A DNA stretch of 64,000 nt from assembly GCA_944472155.2 (NCBI GenBank), contig OX235279.1:154464199-154528198 (forward strand), given 5' to 3'. This document shows, piece by piece, positions 12,481 through 24,966 of this stretch (within the stretch, counting starts at the first letter, position 1; each line of letters opens with the position of its first letter). Under the pieces are notes generated by a model. The model had not been told where the DNA came from, ran no database searches, and saw nothing but the letters and a program-made list of their open reading frames with translations. The position numbers and the translations under genes are program-made. This stretch comes from Trichobilharzia szidati. Its lineage: Eukaryota; Platyhelminthes; Trematoda; Strigeidida; Schistosomatidae.

Positions 12481-12689
12481 TACACACAAAACACTATCCT
12501 TTCATTCAATACTATGAAGACCTAGTGTCACAACAGGAAAAGAAGACAAGATCAACATACCATCCCCAAGATTAATTGCTTATTTAAGAAGCGTTGTTTC
12601 AACTGCAGGCAGGGGCACGGACAGGGTGTCAGAGCTAGCCAGCAATTGAGAATCCAGATAGATTTTTTATTAATCCTAAATCACTGTAG

Positions 12690-13140
12690 AAATCCACAGC
12701 ATAAAGAAGAAGATTCGCATTGTGCGTTATCAAAAGCATTTCGAACAGACTTTTATTAACAGCTGTCTGCTCTGACAGGATACTGGAGATCAGATGGATG
12801 GTTGACTACAAAGGATAAGCAGACCATAGGGAAATCTACCAACGAACAGCCTACTGCCTAAAAAATACACCGAAGGAAATGTAGATGGATTGAACATACG
12901 CTGACGGGACCGTTGGGTAACATTGTACTCCAGTCAGCTGCTGTAACGCAACCCGAAAAGGGAGTGTCGTGTTAAGCGTGCATCTCAGAGCGACGTAGAG
13001 GAAATCATGTAAGAAGGAGAAGACAGCTTTCGGGTAATCCTGGAGCCAGCTACAGAAGGCTGCAGGGAAATGAATGAAATGGATATGTGTCTCGGCTGAA
13101 GCTCAATATTCCATGCGGAACACGAAGGAATTACAATATT
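12690..13140 (+). mobile_element. RTE-like retrotransposon 3' relic
   Basis: A diverged plus-strand copy of the RTE 3' end. It keeps the order of the intact tail near 62.3-62.67 kb: GATGGT, a Lys/Arg-rich stretch, then TATTCCATGCGGAACACGAAGG as the terminal phrase. Frame is lost. Confidence 0.6.
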
Positions 13141-13388
13141 AACGTAAAAACAATTAATATAGAATCAGGCTGAACAGCCATATTTAATCAACTCTGTCTC
13201 ATCAGAGATACGGTCATATCACTCATGGAGAAAAAATTCAAATAAGTTCACACTCCATGCACTGAAGTCACCGCTGAAGATGTCTAGAAAGATAAGCTTT
13301 GCAGTTAGGCCACCAATATCCAGTTGTTCAGACAACAGCTGGATTACATGGAAAAGCAAAAACGACAATCATCATAGTCAACACTTAC

Positions 13389-13533
13389 TATCTGCCATTT
13401 TCAGTCTATCCGTAAATGCATATATTGCTTGACCTAATTCACTTGTTCTGTTATTATCATTTGGTAGAAGAAGATGACTGCGTAAATCTTCAAGGAAATT
13501 ATCCATTGCGGTCTTATTGTTATAATAAATATC
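13389..13533 (-). CDS. Plakin-family gene, exon (spectrin-like repeat)
   Basis: This 145-nt exon has acceptor TTTCCAG and donor GTAAGTG. It reads DIYYNNKTAMDNFLEDLRSH and ends with AFTDRLKMAD plus one base of the next codon. The pattern of hydrophobic and charged residues suits a helix of the spectrin repeat that follows the plakin SH3 domain. It begins in phase 0 and ends with one spare base, matching both neighbours. Confidence 0.84.
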
Positions 13534-13669
13534 CTGGAAAGAAAAAACACAACAACTAGAAAAAAGAAAAGTGTATTCACTGTCATGTAAGAGTAATGTA
13601 ACAGTTTGGGAACCATGTATACGTACTATAGAATAAATAATTTCCATATTAGTCCAGGGAGCACTGGAC

Positions 13670-13866
13670 GGGTATGTTGTCCGCCTAGTTTTGAACAGAA
13701 ATGGTCACTGAATTATAGCCCAGATGCCTGAAATGGTCAATGAGTTTTGCGTCATCGCCTGAAAGTGTTGGATAGTTTGATCCCTGATGGGGTCGTGTTT
13801 ATGCATTGCTGAAGAGCCCCGGACCAGAAGTACGAAACAACTGTCCATATATGTATATATATATAA
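13670..13866 (+). mobile_element. Hammerhead SINE relic (second class)
   Basis: The head-derived text is followed at 13806-13850 by GCATTG, core CTGAAGA, a degraded stem II, then GAAAC and CTGTC. It matches the class described at 37147-37198. A TA run follows. Confidence 0.55.
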
Positions 13867-13949
13867 TGTTGCGGCAAAGAATGTTTTAGCTATTATTTTC
13901 CGAAGTCTCAATGCCAGAAATTGCCTTTAAAATTCGCCACTCGTTGTAT

Positions 13950-14345
13950 AATTCCAACGCAGGTGAAGGATAAGTTACCAAGTCTGGCCACTTCCATGTG
14001 CATTTATAAATTTAAGTCTTTATGTGAAGACAGTTATATAGGTAGAACGACACGACAAGCCCACCGTCGCCTTCTGTAGCATTGTCTAATATAGTTTGCT
14101 AGAGGAATCGTAAAGTCATTGAGATGTTCCATACTGCCACACTTTGTGGATACGTAGCACAAGACTGACAAAAAGTCACCTTTTCTATACAAGATGCCAC
14201 CTCAGCTACCTACATTGGTACATCTTCGGTTGCTAAGCATAGCTGAGGCAGTTGCCGTAATGATTTTCCAACACAATTTCGGTGTCCAGAAAATGTTTGT
14301 TAAATCTCTCTCTCCCGTGGCCTTCACCCCCGCCCCACCTAAAAT
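13950..14345 (+). mobile_element. Penelope-like element 3' relic with GIY-YIG domain
   Basis: A plus-strand frame reads CIYKFKSLCEDSYIGRTTRQ then AHRRLL before a stop. It is the GIY-YIG endonuclease core (Tyr-Ile-Gly-Arg-Thr-x-Arg) of Penelope-like elements. The normal Cys-x-Cys has changed, and stops follow. Confidence 0.72.
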
Positions 14346-14689
14346 AGTTATCTCTCCTGGTGACACCGGATAACTGTAAATATTATCGTATTATATTTTT
14401 ATTTTATTTAGTTTGTAATGCTAAGTGTATTATCAATATCATGCTGTGCTGCAGTTGTACATTTTATTCTCTGTTTCACAATTTATTATTATTATTACTA
14501 TATTATCTAATCGCTATGTGACAATAGTTATTTTCCCCTCTAACCCCACTAGTATTCTAACTATACACTCACCGTTGCCTAGATTATATAAACACTTGCA
14601 TGAATTTATCCTTATTATTATTACAATCACCTCGATTGTTATTCATTAATTCATAGCTCTAATCCTACATGTTTTATTAACTACATTGT

Positions 14690-15410
14690 ACAAAAATGAA
14701 CAGCTTTCTATTCGGAGTCAGTAAATAGTCTTTGTCTAATGGTTTTAAACTAAATCTTTCTAAATATGACAATGTTAATTTCACTTTCCGATGTAAAAGA
14801 AAGTTATATGAAGTTGTTAATTCCTATGACCGTAGTAAAATTGATGATACTGATATAGAAATCAAGTGTGATGTTAAGTATCTTGGATTAATTCTTTCTT
14901 CTCACCTATCCTGGTCTTCCCATGTCTTAGCGATTTCTTAAGAAGTATTCCATCTGACTTTTTACATTAAGAAGTTAAGGCACTCAGGCATAACTCAACC
15001 CCTCCTCATACAGTTTGTCAGCTCTTGCTTCTTACCCAATTTTCTTTTTTATTCGGCCTTATTTTTTCCTGGGTTGCTTAAAAAAGACTGTATCATACTT
15101 TGTAGAACTCTGAAGACTGTCAGTAGGGCGAGTGGTATCCCATTGGGCCATATCGTTGACATCGTCATTGACAGGTACTTGATTTCATGCAACAAATTTG
15201 CTAAAGGAATTTTGTCAGACTGTAAGCATCCACTTTACCCACAGCTTTCAGCTTGCCTCTCCTCAGGTAAAACAAGAAGTCATTTCAAAAGACTTTATGC
15301 ACGCATATCTAAGTATACAAATTCCACTATACCATATTTGGCACGTGGTGAAAATAATGTCAGGCATGAGCTAACTAACCTTCTTCCCACTTTTAAATAA
15401 ATACATGGGT
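14690..15410 (+). mobile_element. CR1-like non-LTR retrotransposon, RT C-terminal relic
   Basis: Two frames carry the end of a non-LTR reverse transcriptase. At 14740-14940 the text includes FKLNLSKYDNVNFTF and VKYLGLILSSHLSWSSHV (the Leu-Gly-x-x-x-Ser-x-x-Leu-x-Trp-x-x-His block). At 15074-15400 it includes ILCRTLKTVSRASGI and the terminal RISKYTNSTIPYLARG. One frame break separates them. The stop at about 15400 looks like the natural ORF end. Confidence 0.75.
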
Positions 15411-15498
15411 AGTTACTGGTGCTTAAAGTTTTATATATATATATATATATAATGTTGATGAAGTTGCAGAATAGTAAAAAATTAGCGGCATAACTTAC

Positions 15499-15604
15499 CC
15501 CATTTTCAGCCATTTGATTTAATAGACAACTATAGTACGATCTTAATCGTTCACGTGAACGCTCCACTAATAAATCCCATGATTCAATACATTTTTCACG
15601 AAGT
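15499..15604 (-). CDS. Plakin-family gene, exon (helix following SH3)
   Basis: This 106-nt exon lies between acceptor CATTTTAG and donor GTAAGTT. The first base closes the codon AT|A from the SH3 exon; the rest reads LREKCIESWDLLVERSRERL and then a Tyr/Ser-rich stretch ending NQMAENG. The start resembles the conserved plakin helix right after the SH3 domain, with an aromatic Trp and a run of charged residues. It ends in phase 0. Confidence 0.85.
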
Positions 15605-15739
15605 CTAAAATGTTAATTAGTAATAATAACAGACATTGTAGCATTTGTGAAAAATTGTAAAATATAACTTGGTTTTATTCAAATATACAAGAAATCTACG
15701 ATATATTTGAATACATTATTTACAACCGTCTATATTGGT

Positions 15740-16560
15740 TACTCTTTTAGATATAATATGTCAGTGGTCAGTATTACATTTTTGTAAATGCGTATTTCAG
15801 CGGAACCTAAGGCTACACCAACACAACTGCACTGTACAGTGTTCTCTGTTGTCTTTTATATTTGACTGCATGATTACCCGTAAGCTTTATTTTTGTCTTC
15901 GCCACATAATCTTCTCCATATCACCTTCGGACTCACGCCCAACTCGTTGCTCACTCCTCATTAGAGTTCCATTCAGCGGTCTGAACGACACGGGATGCCA
16001 CGTGATATTCTATTAAGTGTATGTCTCATCCATCTCCTTGTGCATATTTGCTGAAAAATAGGTTGCTAATCTGTCCATTGTTGCGTGATTTTCTTTTCTG
16101 ACTGGCCATCCAATCTTCAGTATCGAGGAAGCGAAGATAATTAGCTTTTTATAAAAGGCCTTATAAGCCAGCTGGAAATACCTTTGGCGACGCATCTGTC
16201 AAGTCTCTAAACCATTTAGAAGCAGTGACTGTCTTGAAATTGGTATTGAAAATTCGGATCTTGTTCCACATGATTTCCACTTGGACTACATCGACTCCTA
16301 GCCTAAAAATAGGCAGAAGTGAAGTGGTAGAGTGTGTAAGCCATCACTTCACTTATTTGGGAAGTTACATCAGCCCCAATGGGCTGATACAAAAGACTGG
16401 TGTGGCAATAGGCAACCTATATCACCTCTGGCGTAGAACTGAATGATATGCGGTTATTGATCAAATAACGTGTGAATCGCACAGAGGCAGACGTCCCCTC
16501 TGTCCTTTTTGGTGGCTGTAAGACATGGTCATAGAAAGTGGAAACCGTGAAAAGCGTGGC
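15740..16560 (-). mobile_element. RTE-like 3' relic(s)
   Basis: The minus strand reads SILKIGWPVRKENHATMDRL near 16130-16050, parallel to SILKIRWPERITNKKLWEQT of the best RTE copy. The 3' phrase (GTTCCGCTGAAA reversed) lies at about 15795. The 16225-16440 part resembles the preceding YLGS stretch, in the same orientation but broken. Confidence 0.55.
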
Positions 16561-16584
16561 TAGCTGACTTTGATCATAGGCGTT

Positions 16585-17660
16585 TAATATTTATTATTAT
16601 TCCCTTGCGTTCCCAGTGGAACACAGTGCTTCAACAACACATCTCCACTTTTTTATATTTTCTGCCGTCCTCTCCAGCTGGGTCCACGACTGTCCCTAAT
16701 CTCTCATCTCCTCCTCACACAATCTCCTCCATGTCACCCTCGCACCAACGACCCACTCGACGCTTCCAATTCGGACTCCACTTGAGGGCCTGGGGCGCGA
16801 TGTCATTCGACGGCCTCCTCAACGAATGCCCATTTTCTCCTAAGTACTTTTTGAGAGATCGGCTCTTGTTTGGTTTGCTCCCACAGTTTCTTGTTACTAT
16901 TTCTTTCTGGCCATTTGATCTCCAATATGAAGCAAGCGAAGACAGCTTTTGATAGAAGTCTGCAAACTTTTGGAAATCCTTTTCGTGATACACTGGCCAA
17001 GTTTCTGGCCCGTATAGAAGGACCTACTTGACATTGTTGTTGAAAATCCGAATCTTGTTCCTTATGCTGAGTGCAGAAGATTTCCAAACCGGAGACGTAT
17101 CTTGCCTTTCGGATTCTGGCTGAATTTGACATCTTCATCCGTCCTGGCTATGGTTGGAACTATGCTTTCTAGCCGCATAAGTGAAGGAAGTAACCTCTGT
17201 CATCCTCTCCCGTTGATAGTGATTGGCGCTGGTTGTTGTTGTTGAGTTTCGTTGGTTATCTTCATCACCTCCATCTTCCCTATGTTCACCTGGAGTCCTG
17301 TCTTCGCTGACAGCCAGCCTCTTCAGCCAGTTTGCTGGTTTTCATCTGCAAATCTTCAAGTTTGTGTGACATTAGACATATACCATCTGCGAAATCCAGA
17401 TCTTCTAGAGTCTTCTTATCGGTGGTCAAGCGTAATACTTTCTTTTCACTCCTTGTGCTCAGTCTGAAGCATAATCCAGTCCATCACGATTCAGAATATC
17501 ATCAGTGATAATAGGCAGCCAGCTTTTCTCACTCCTGCATTCCCTTCAAATGTCTCGCTGAGTTTCCCGTTGTGGATCACCTGATACGTGGCACTTTCAC
17601 ATTGCTCCTGAATGAGGTTGATAAAGACTTGAGGCCCTCCGTCTTTATAACATAGTGAGT
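16585..17660 (-). mobile_element. RTE-like retrotransposon, truncated minus-strand copy
   Basis: The 3' end is at 16590 (the trinucleotide run TTATTATTATT on the plus strand, i.e. AAT repeats on the element strand). Reading upstream on the minus strand: WPERNSNKKLWEQTKQEPIS, then EVMKITNE and LEDLDFADGICLMSHKLEDL, the RT catalytic Phe-Ala-Asp block (here DG instead of DD), then QVIHNGKLSETFEGNAGVRK. The 5' part is missing. Confidence 0.7.
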
Positions 17661-18030
17661 AATATTGAAGTGACGCGTTGAGTGTTAGGTAAAGAGGGAA
17701 AATCTATCGATGAGATTGTGAAGCAGATGCATAGATTAAGATGGTTAGGACATGTGTTATGCATGGACACCAAAACATCGCCCTCCTGGAAGGGAAATGC
17801 TAGGATTATTTTGGAAAAGAGTCAGTAGTGGCGAAACAAAAACATGGAAGCAGTCCATTAAGTTTTCAGCAGTTAGTTTTAGTCACGTAGCTAGGTACAG
17901 ACTTGCTGGCTGGTAGGGGTTCTCGAGATGGTAAAAACCACTGAAGGCTGGAGACAATTGTTCATATGGCTCGAAATCGTTCTGAATGGAGCAAATGCAT
18001 TCATTCTTTGAGATCCACCATTCCCAAAAA
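17640..18030 (+). mobile_element. RTE/SR2-like C-terminal relic
   Basis: A diverged plus-strand segment with LRWLGHVL-like coding (CATAGATTAAGATGGTTAGG) and an ending equivalent to GWGSRDG ... QNRSEWSKCI. Similar relics occur at 34555-34800 and 48640-49010 on the plus strand, and at 28190-28470 and 38190-38400 on the minus strand. It belongs to a different subfamily from the 59.5-kb element. Confidence 0.55.
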
Positions 18031-18199
18031 TCCTATTGTTTTCCTATTCTTTCTCCCTCATGTTCCTTCTTCTTATCGTTCTTCCGAGTCTCTTTCTCCT
18101 CTTTTGTTTTCCTTTGTGTGCTTCATGTAGTGTGCCAAGTTGAGCTGGCCCAAAGTTGTGTGTTGAAAATAGGCAGTCAGATTTCTATACTGATTTAGG

Positions 18200-18770
18200 A
18201 GGAATGAAGGTCTGACGTGCTTTTCCCATCTTGACCGGCTTTGACATCCTCATCTGCCTTGCATATAAATGAAATGATGCCACCTAGTTAAGTGAAAGAG
18301 TTGACTTCCTTTAAATTGCCCAGATTAACGCTTATTGCTGCTGTTGGTTGTTATGTATCCTAATCATCTCTGTCTTCTCTAAGTTTAAATCAAGTTCAAC
18401 TTGTTGGTTTTCGCCTATAGATATTCCATATTTTATGAAATTAGACACAAATCATTCTTGAAGTCCAAATTTTCTAGTGTCTTCTCGTCGGTCCAAAATA
18501 GGCCTATCTTCTAGTCTGTTGTATGATCCAATCAACTACAATGCGAACTGTCATCGGCGATAGTAGGCAGACTTGTCTTACACTCCTGTCTTTACTATAT
18601 AGTCTTCAATGAGCCTTTCCTTGTGAATCGCTTGGCATATGGTACTGTCATATAGCTGCTGAATGAGGTTTGTGGGACTGTAGTTTGTAATGTCAAATTT
18701 TTCAAATTGCTTCATGGTTGATGCTATCAAAGGCATTTACTAATCTGTCTCGAGTCCAAGGAAAATGAGA
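18200..18770 (-). mobile_element. RTE-like RT-domain relic
   Basis: On the minus strand, broken frames read NLIQQLYDSTICQAIHKERL and later KTEMIRIHNNQQQQ, corresponding to the RT thumb and the Gln-rich segment of the 59.5-kb element. Many stops. It sits directly next to the SH3 exon (end at 18871). Confidence 0.6.
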
Positions 18771-18870
18771 AATTGAGCAATACCATTCTGTAAAAAAGGG
18801 ATCCACTCTCATCTTCATTGAGACTTCACCACAGATAATAAAATCAAAAATTAAAAAGTGAAATGCTTAC

Positions 18871-19202
18871 ATTACAGCACGTTTTACAGCCTCTAAATCA
18901 GGATCGCTGATCCATAAGCATACTGAAGGGATTTTAACTATCCCATTATTCGTCTGTACTGTCCAAAAGTGTTGGTCATCACGATTTGAAATAAGACGAA
19001 CTTCTTCACCTTCCTTCAACTCATAATTCGGTCCCGTTAATGAGGTTAACATACGTGCCATCACCGGACTCGGGGTTTCAGTATTTGCACTCACTCCGTC
19101 GACAATACCGCCTAATCGGAGATGGATTGGTACAATACGACGACTTTCTTCTAATAGATTTCCTGATCTACCCCATAAGTGTATCATATGATTCAAATGT
19201 TC
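18871..19202 (-). CDS. Plakin-family gene, exon with plakin SH3 domain
   Basis: This 332-nt exon has acceptor CTTATAG and donor GTAAGC. It starts EHLNHMIHLWGRSGNLLEES, then RRIVPIHLRLGG, the strand that in plakins leads from the spectrin repeat into the SH3 domain. The SH3 core follows (MARMLTSL ... ELKEGEEVRLISN ... FWTVQTNNG) and closes with IPSVCLW and DPDLEAVKRAV. A hydrophobic-Pro-Ser-Val-Cys segment followed by an acidic, Ala-rich helix is a hallmark of the SH3 domain embedded in plakins such as desmoplakin and plectin. This exon gives the family assignment. The end leaves two bases (AT) for the next exon. Confidence 0.9.
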
Positions 19203-19319
19203 CTATAAGAATTATGAAAAAGACAATTTAAACGACAAATTACAAAAAAGATCAACTAATGCGTCAGTAGTATATGACATTCTGATATAAATAAATAAGT
19301 GTAAAATGGATTATTTTTG

Positions 19320-19640
19320 AATGGCTCCAAGAACTAAGTCATCAATTGGGGATAAAAGTAGTTTCAGTTTGTAGATCTCTTCATGAAACAACAGCATCAG
19401 TTAGGAAACATCGGTAACCACCAGGGATCACTAGACATCTGATTATTACCCCTGGTTCTGGGACTGACTTTTCAGCAGTACACGCCTACGACCTCACCAC
19501 GAAACGAAAGAGCCAAGATATTCAGATTATGAGGACAAGCTCAATGATCATTTAGTCACGTTTCGACTAGAAATCAATGACCCATGAATTCTAACTTATT
19601 CAGTAGTTCATGAAATGTATAAATTCTAAAGGGGTGTGGA
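19320..19640 (-). mobile_element. Decayed hammerhead SINE copy
   Basis: The minus strand shows GTACTGCTGAAAAGTCAGTC in the place of the second-class hammerhead 5' half, followed by degraded text. The 3' SINE sequence is recognisable, but the GAAA half is gone. Confidence 0.45.
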
Positions 19641-20099
19641 GATGACAAGACTAGCAGGCAATTACAATATCAAACAACAAGGTGACGGTTATAATAAGAA
19701 AAAGATTGAAAAGAATTTATATTGAATTGAATAAATAAGGGTGACAAGTTGGATAATGCCGAAAGTTTTAAAATAAAAGAAGGACAAACAAATTGAATAC
19801 TGTTCAATAACCTGAATTACAAAATCCCTAAGTTAACTAACTCTATGCGCGTTTGTTAGTTCACTTGCTTTTCTGCAGCTAGGTATATCTGTTGTAAGAG
19901 GCAGTTTTTTGTCGAAGAGGGCAAAAATGCTACCCGGTGTGAATACGAATAGGTGTAAATGGGGTTATGAGAAACGTAGTCAATGAACATCTAGTCAATA
20001 TGATGGAGAAGATTTTTAGCTCAAGTGGATGATTTTGATGTGGTTGGATAGTTAATTTCCGAAGCTTTCATCGCCTTACTAGGCAACATCTTCAGACCA

Positions 20100-22110
20100 T
20101 ACTTCAATTTGAAGTGAGCTTTTAGATTTCTCTACGAGTTTATTAGTCATCTCTCCTGGTGACCCTGGACGTGATTGGCTGTTTTTGTGTGTTTTCACAC
20201 TCTCTAGGCTACTTCTATTGGAACTGATTGTTTCTTTGATTTGAACTTTGACCCTTTCTGTGTGAGATTTTCTTCTTATCGGTTGGTAAATTTTGTCTAT
20301 CTCGATATGTCTATTGATTGATGATTCACTGGAATATCAGGCAGGCTTCTAAAAATTCTCTAGAATTCTTGGTGATTCCTCTGTCTAATATTTTAACGTT
20401 ATCTCAGTCGAATTGATATCCGTGGTTGTCTGTATGTAGTGATATGATGGGGTGGATGTCATGTCTTTTGACGGCTAGCTTATGTTCATGGATAAGAAGA
20501 CGAAGGGGACGTCAACTTTGGCTAATGTAGTGTTTTTCTCAGTTGTTACAATTTATTTTGTAGATGACGCTGGTTTTATCTTCTTTTGTTGTTGAGTCTT
20601 TTGGTTGACATAAAACTTAATGAAGTGATTTTGTTGGTTTGTGTCAATTCCTAAAGGTTTGAAGAGTCTTGCAGTGATTTTTGAGATATCCTTCATATAT
20701 GGTAGGGCGATTTTCTTTGTGCTTTCCTTGGGGGGCCTTTGATTTGATAAGTTGGCTTGGGGGTACATATCTATTGATGAAATGCCGTGGATATCCATTC
20801 TTTTGGAAGACGTTCATGAGATATCTTTCTCCAATTTTCCTTAAGGTGGGATTGCTGCAATGAGTCCTGGCCCTCTTGAATAGTGTTTGTATACAATTCC
20901 TTTTGTCTCTTATTGGATTTTTGCTGTTGCAATTCAGTATTTGGTCTGTGTGCGTTGATTTTCTATAAACTTGAGTTTCTAATTCCCCTGTGGTTTTTCA
21001 CTTGACTAAGACGTCCAAAAATGGGATTTTGTTCTCGGATTCCTCTTCTATTGTGAATTTGATGTCGTTGAAGACGTTGTTTATCAAGTTGTGAGTTTTA
21101 TCTAACTCGTTCTTTAAGTCTATTACAAATGTGTCGTCTACGTAACGTATCCGAATTTTGGGTTTGATCTTTGTTAGGATTATGTTTTCGAGCTTTTGCA
21201 TCACTGCTTCTGCAATCAAACCTGATATTGGCGATCCCATGGGTGTTCCTTTGACTTGTTCATATATTTGGCCGTTGAATTAGAAGTACGTTGTCAGGCA
21301 TAGGTTTATGCATTCCATCCAACTTGTGTTGCATTTTTGATTGTTGTGGGAGGTGTTCGTCGTTGTTGAGTAATTGCTGCATGGTCTCTTTTGCTAGTTT
21401 TTATCCAATTGAGGTATATAATGCTGCGACGTCGAAGGATATCAATATTTCTTGGTCATCTATTTGGATGCCTGTGGTTTTCAATAGAAATTGGATAGCA
21501 GAATTGATGGATTGATCACAAGATTCCGTTAGGTGTTTCAATTTTCGGTATAATTCTTTGGACAAATTGAATGTTGGAGTTCATGGGAGTGATACAGTTG
21601 GTCGTAACGGGATATTTGGCTTGTGTATTTTGGGTTTGCCGTAGAATCAAGAAAGGACTAGTCCATTGGATTTCATTCGCCATTGGTCTTGTTTTGTGAT
21701 CTGACCAGTTTTGGTGAGCTTGTTCAACGTTCTTTGGATGCGGTTGTTTAATGTTTGTATGGGATTTTTTGGGAGTTGTTGATATACATCTTCGTTTTTG
21801 AGTAGTTCTTCAACTTTTTTGGTGTATTCTTCTCTGTCTATGACTACTCTTGTTCTTCCTTTGTCGGCTGGTAGAATGACGATGTCCTGCCTATTTTTCA
21901 GCTTCTTGATGGCCTTTATTTCTTGAGAGATGAGTTGTGTGTTGTTTTTCTGTTTGATCATTGGTACGATTGTTTGGCGTATCTCTGTGTATCCTCGTTC
22001 AAGTTTGATGATTTGAGTAATGATTCAAAGGCAGAGAAGAAATCAGTTTTTGAAGCGTCTCCAGTGTTGCAGTTTAATCCTTTTTGTAATAGTTGTTGTT
22101 CTATTTTTGA
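20100..22110 (-). mobile_element. Penelope-like element, near domain-complete relic
   Basis: Reading down the minus strand: IKKLKNRQDIVILPADKGRT (N-terminal RT block, Pro-Ala-Asp-Lys-Gly) at 21900; MGSPISGLIAEAVMQKLENI and RYVDDTFVI (catalytic Tyr-Val-Asp-Asp) at 21240-21100; IPFLDVLVK at 21000; THTDQILN at 20950; KNGYPRHFI at 20790; VIYKINCNN followed by KHYISQS (GIY-YIG start) at 20560; then AVKRHDIHP at 20470. At least two stops or shifts break the ORF (near 21640-21240 and 20660). The catalytic Asp pair is intact, but the reading frame as a whole is not. Confidence 0.82.
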
Positions 22111-22749
22111 TAGGATCAACAAATAATAGGTGCCCAAAAAGAAAGACTAGAGAAACCCTTAACCAGAAACACCTATCAACACTGATCATCGCAATTACAT
22201 TGTAAAGTAAAAGACACAGACAACAAAGACGGAGAGTTCTCAAAACCAAGCTAGCCAAGTTAGAAAAAATCAACCAGACAATGCACCTATTGACTGCGTA
22301 GTCAATCTATCAATCAATCCAGAAGGTTAGCGTTCTCGATTGTCCAATCAAATTAATTATTTTTGTTGGCTTAAATTTCCAAGGATTCTAGATGTTTACA
22401 GATATAATGTATTTTTGTCTACTTATATGAATTGTTCTTATCACCGCTGAGCAGTCTGTTTTCTATCTTCATTTACGTGAGTCTTACGGGGTTGGAAGTT
22501 ACAAGTAAATGCTTATCAGTAAATGGCATTCGGTTTTCAGTCAAAAGTTGCATGTTTGCACTGATACCAAAGCACTAGATAGGTGTATTTTTTTTACTTT
22601 GAATGATCGCTGAGTTTGGCAAAATAGGACAGTTTTTATGGAACATTAAAGTAGAATTCTTATTAAATAGTTTTTCATTTTGTACGGAACTACTCGTGAG
22701 TAACATAACGGTATTACAAAAGAAAGTTGAATAATGTTGTTGATTTAAT

Positions 22750-23200
22750 TTGAGAATTATTCGGGTAATGGTAGTGATCAGAAATATGGAACTCAGTATG
22801 TATATTGCGTCGTATTCCGGGACTAATCAGATATATAGATGTATGTATATCCCCAAAATCAGAAGGAATGAACACCGTAGAGCATCTGTTCGACCACCGA
22901 GAAATCCGATTGAACTAGAAAAGCTTGAAAAATCGTCTACACGCTATAGAATCAGGCCACAAAATTGATTTTGACAATATTGAAATAATTCAGAAAAACT
23001 TCAGAAATCACAAAGAACGTCTAGTATCAGAAGCACTTCATATCATCAGTGGAATCCAAATTGTCTGAATAGGAATGATGGACTAAAACAGAATTTGACC
23101 TGGTTACAACACCCCGGTCCCCCATGAAGTGACAAAATCAACACGAATGTGATAAGCAACATCACTATATAAACACACGCTGTTTTATAATTTTACACAA
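22750..23200 (+). mobile_element. Penelope-like element C-terminal relic
   Basis: The plus strand reads IRRNEHRRASVRPPRNPIEL and, after a frame shift, ESGHKIDFDNIEIIQKNFRN and RLVSEALHII. The Gly-His-x-Ile-Asp-x-x-x-x-x-Ile block followed by Arg-Leu-x-Ser-Glu-Ala is characteristic of the Penelope GIY-YIG C-terminus. Confidence 0.62.
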
Positions 23201-23589
23201 TTTTGAAATCCAACAGTCTACACTTGGTTTTGTTATCTTTACCAATTGGCCAATTTGACAACGAAAAATGACTCCATACTGACGAACGATGATCAAGTTA
23301 GTAAACTTTGTTTTGATACCATAGCAGATGTACTATTACCTTTGTTATTTAGTTTAGTGATCTTCATTGTTATTTTGACTTTCATATGTCCTTTTAACTT
23401 GACCTAAGTCCATTTTCTCACCTCTTAACTCTTTGTTATATATGCGCTGAGATTTTGTAAACTCTGGTTTAAAAATACTTTGATAAAGCTATTAGCATTG
23501 AAAATGTGATAAGATTATGGGATGATAAGAGAGGGGTTGAAAATATAAGTGAGGGGTGGTGGAGAAGTCATGATTGTATTAATAGGACA

Positions 23590-24300
23590 AGGGAGGGATA
23601 ATGGCTGTACGAACTTTTTTGAATACATAGTTTAGGTTTAATAGTTCGAATGCCCGTCGCCTCAGTTGTGTGCAATAGACGAATACGATGTCTATTGGAA
23701 AGATTCCGTAACTCTTATTTGCAACAAATGCAGTTGTCATAGTAGTGAATATTATTAATTAAAACATAAGATGACTTTAGTAACAAAGTATGTTAGAGTT
23801 ACGCAATGAGATAAGTGATGTGAATGAGTTGCAATCAAGGTTGCACAGAGAAAGGAGGGAAAGATGACATATTACATAAGAGTTTGCAAGAAATACAAGA
23901 GTTAAAAAAACCAGGTTGTTAGGAATTAACGTGGTTGTTACGATGATTGTAAAAGTGGTTGAATAATTCTCTTTTGTAGACATTCACAGCTCTGGTTTCT
24001 CTATCTGAATGACTAGAGCTTCGGTAATGTGCAGAGGTGACGGAAGCTTATTTTCTTCGCAGGTTATCCTCCACTTTGTAGATAGATTACTCTGAAACGA
24101 GGATTTCGTTGAAATAGGATGGTCAGTTGCTACCTTTCTTCAGTCATGCTAGATATTGTTTTTGAAACCTTTTTTCAGACAGGATATGCGTCGGATGATC
24201 AATATACTTGGCTTTACAGGAATTGGTGAACAGATATATACACATAGAAGTAATTAGATGCGAGATATTATTCTTCAGGCTTCTGCAGACCAGCGGACGA
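23590..24300 (-). mobile_element. Penelope-like GIY-YIG relic
   Basis: The minus strand reads CIYLFTNSCKAKYIDHPTH at about 24240-24190, then after a decayed stretch GIRTIKPKLCIQKSS near 23640, the usual Lys-Pro-x-Leu-Cys-x-x-Lys ending of these elements. The Tyr-Ile-Gly glycine is replaced by Asp. A close relative is at 63300-63760. Confidence 0.6.
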
Positions 24301-24966
24301 CTGGAGAACGCTACTTGTTGCGAAGAATGTTCTTCTCAAGAATGGTGAAATTCTTTTCTTAAGCATATCACAAGTTAAGTCTCCTATGAAATCAAGGTTC
24401 ATATAAAGGTTTCTTTCTTGGTACAAGTAATGTTTCGTTCTTCTGAACTTTTAGTCTGATATTCTTGTCAGTGAATCTCAGCAGTTATCTCGATTCAGAC
24501 CTTAGCTGTGCACGCATAAAAAAGGAAATTATTCAACCACTTCTGCTATAACGGAAACTACTATGTTGTTTCCTACCAACTTGATTTTTGTGTATTTGTG
24601 TATTAACTCTTTATAACTCACATTTTCCCTCGTTTCTATGTGCATCTTGATTACAGGTCATTCCTATGAAATTATTTGTCTTATTAAGAAATTATAACGT
24701 CCTTCCTTATTCAACTCCTCCGCTTGAGCATTGATTAATAATATTAACAACTATGATTATTGCAATAACTTATCATTTTTGTTACTATCATTTTTTGTGG
24801 AGAAAAATAATTTGTATATAAATGCGATTATCTAGCTAAAGAGAAAAGAATGAATTCACAGTGGAAATTGACTCTTCGGATGGACTTTTACATATCCTTG
24901 AATTTTGAACATGAATCAAACAAAATGAAAAATCCGCAATAGAAACAAAACCAAAATAAAACTTAC

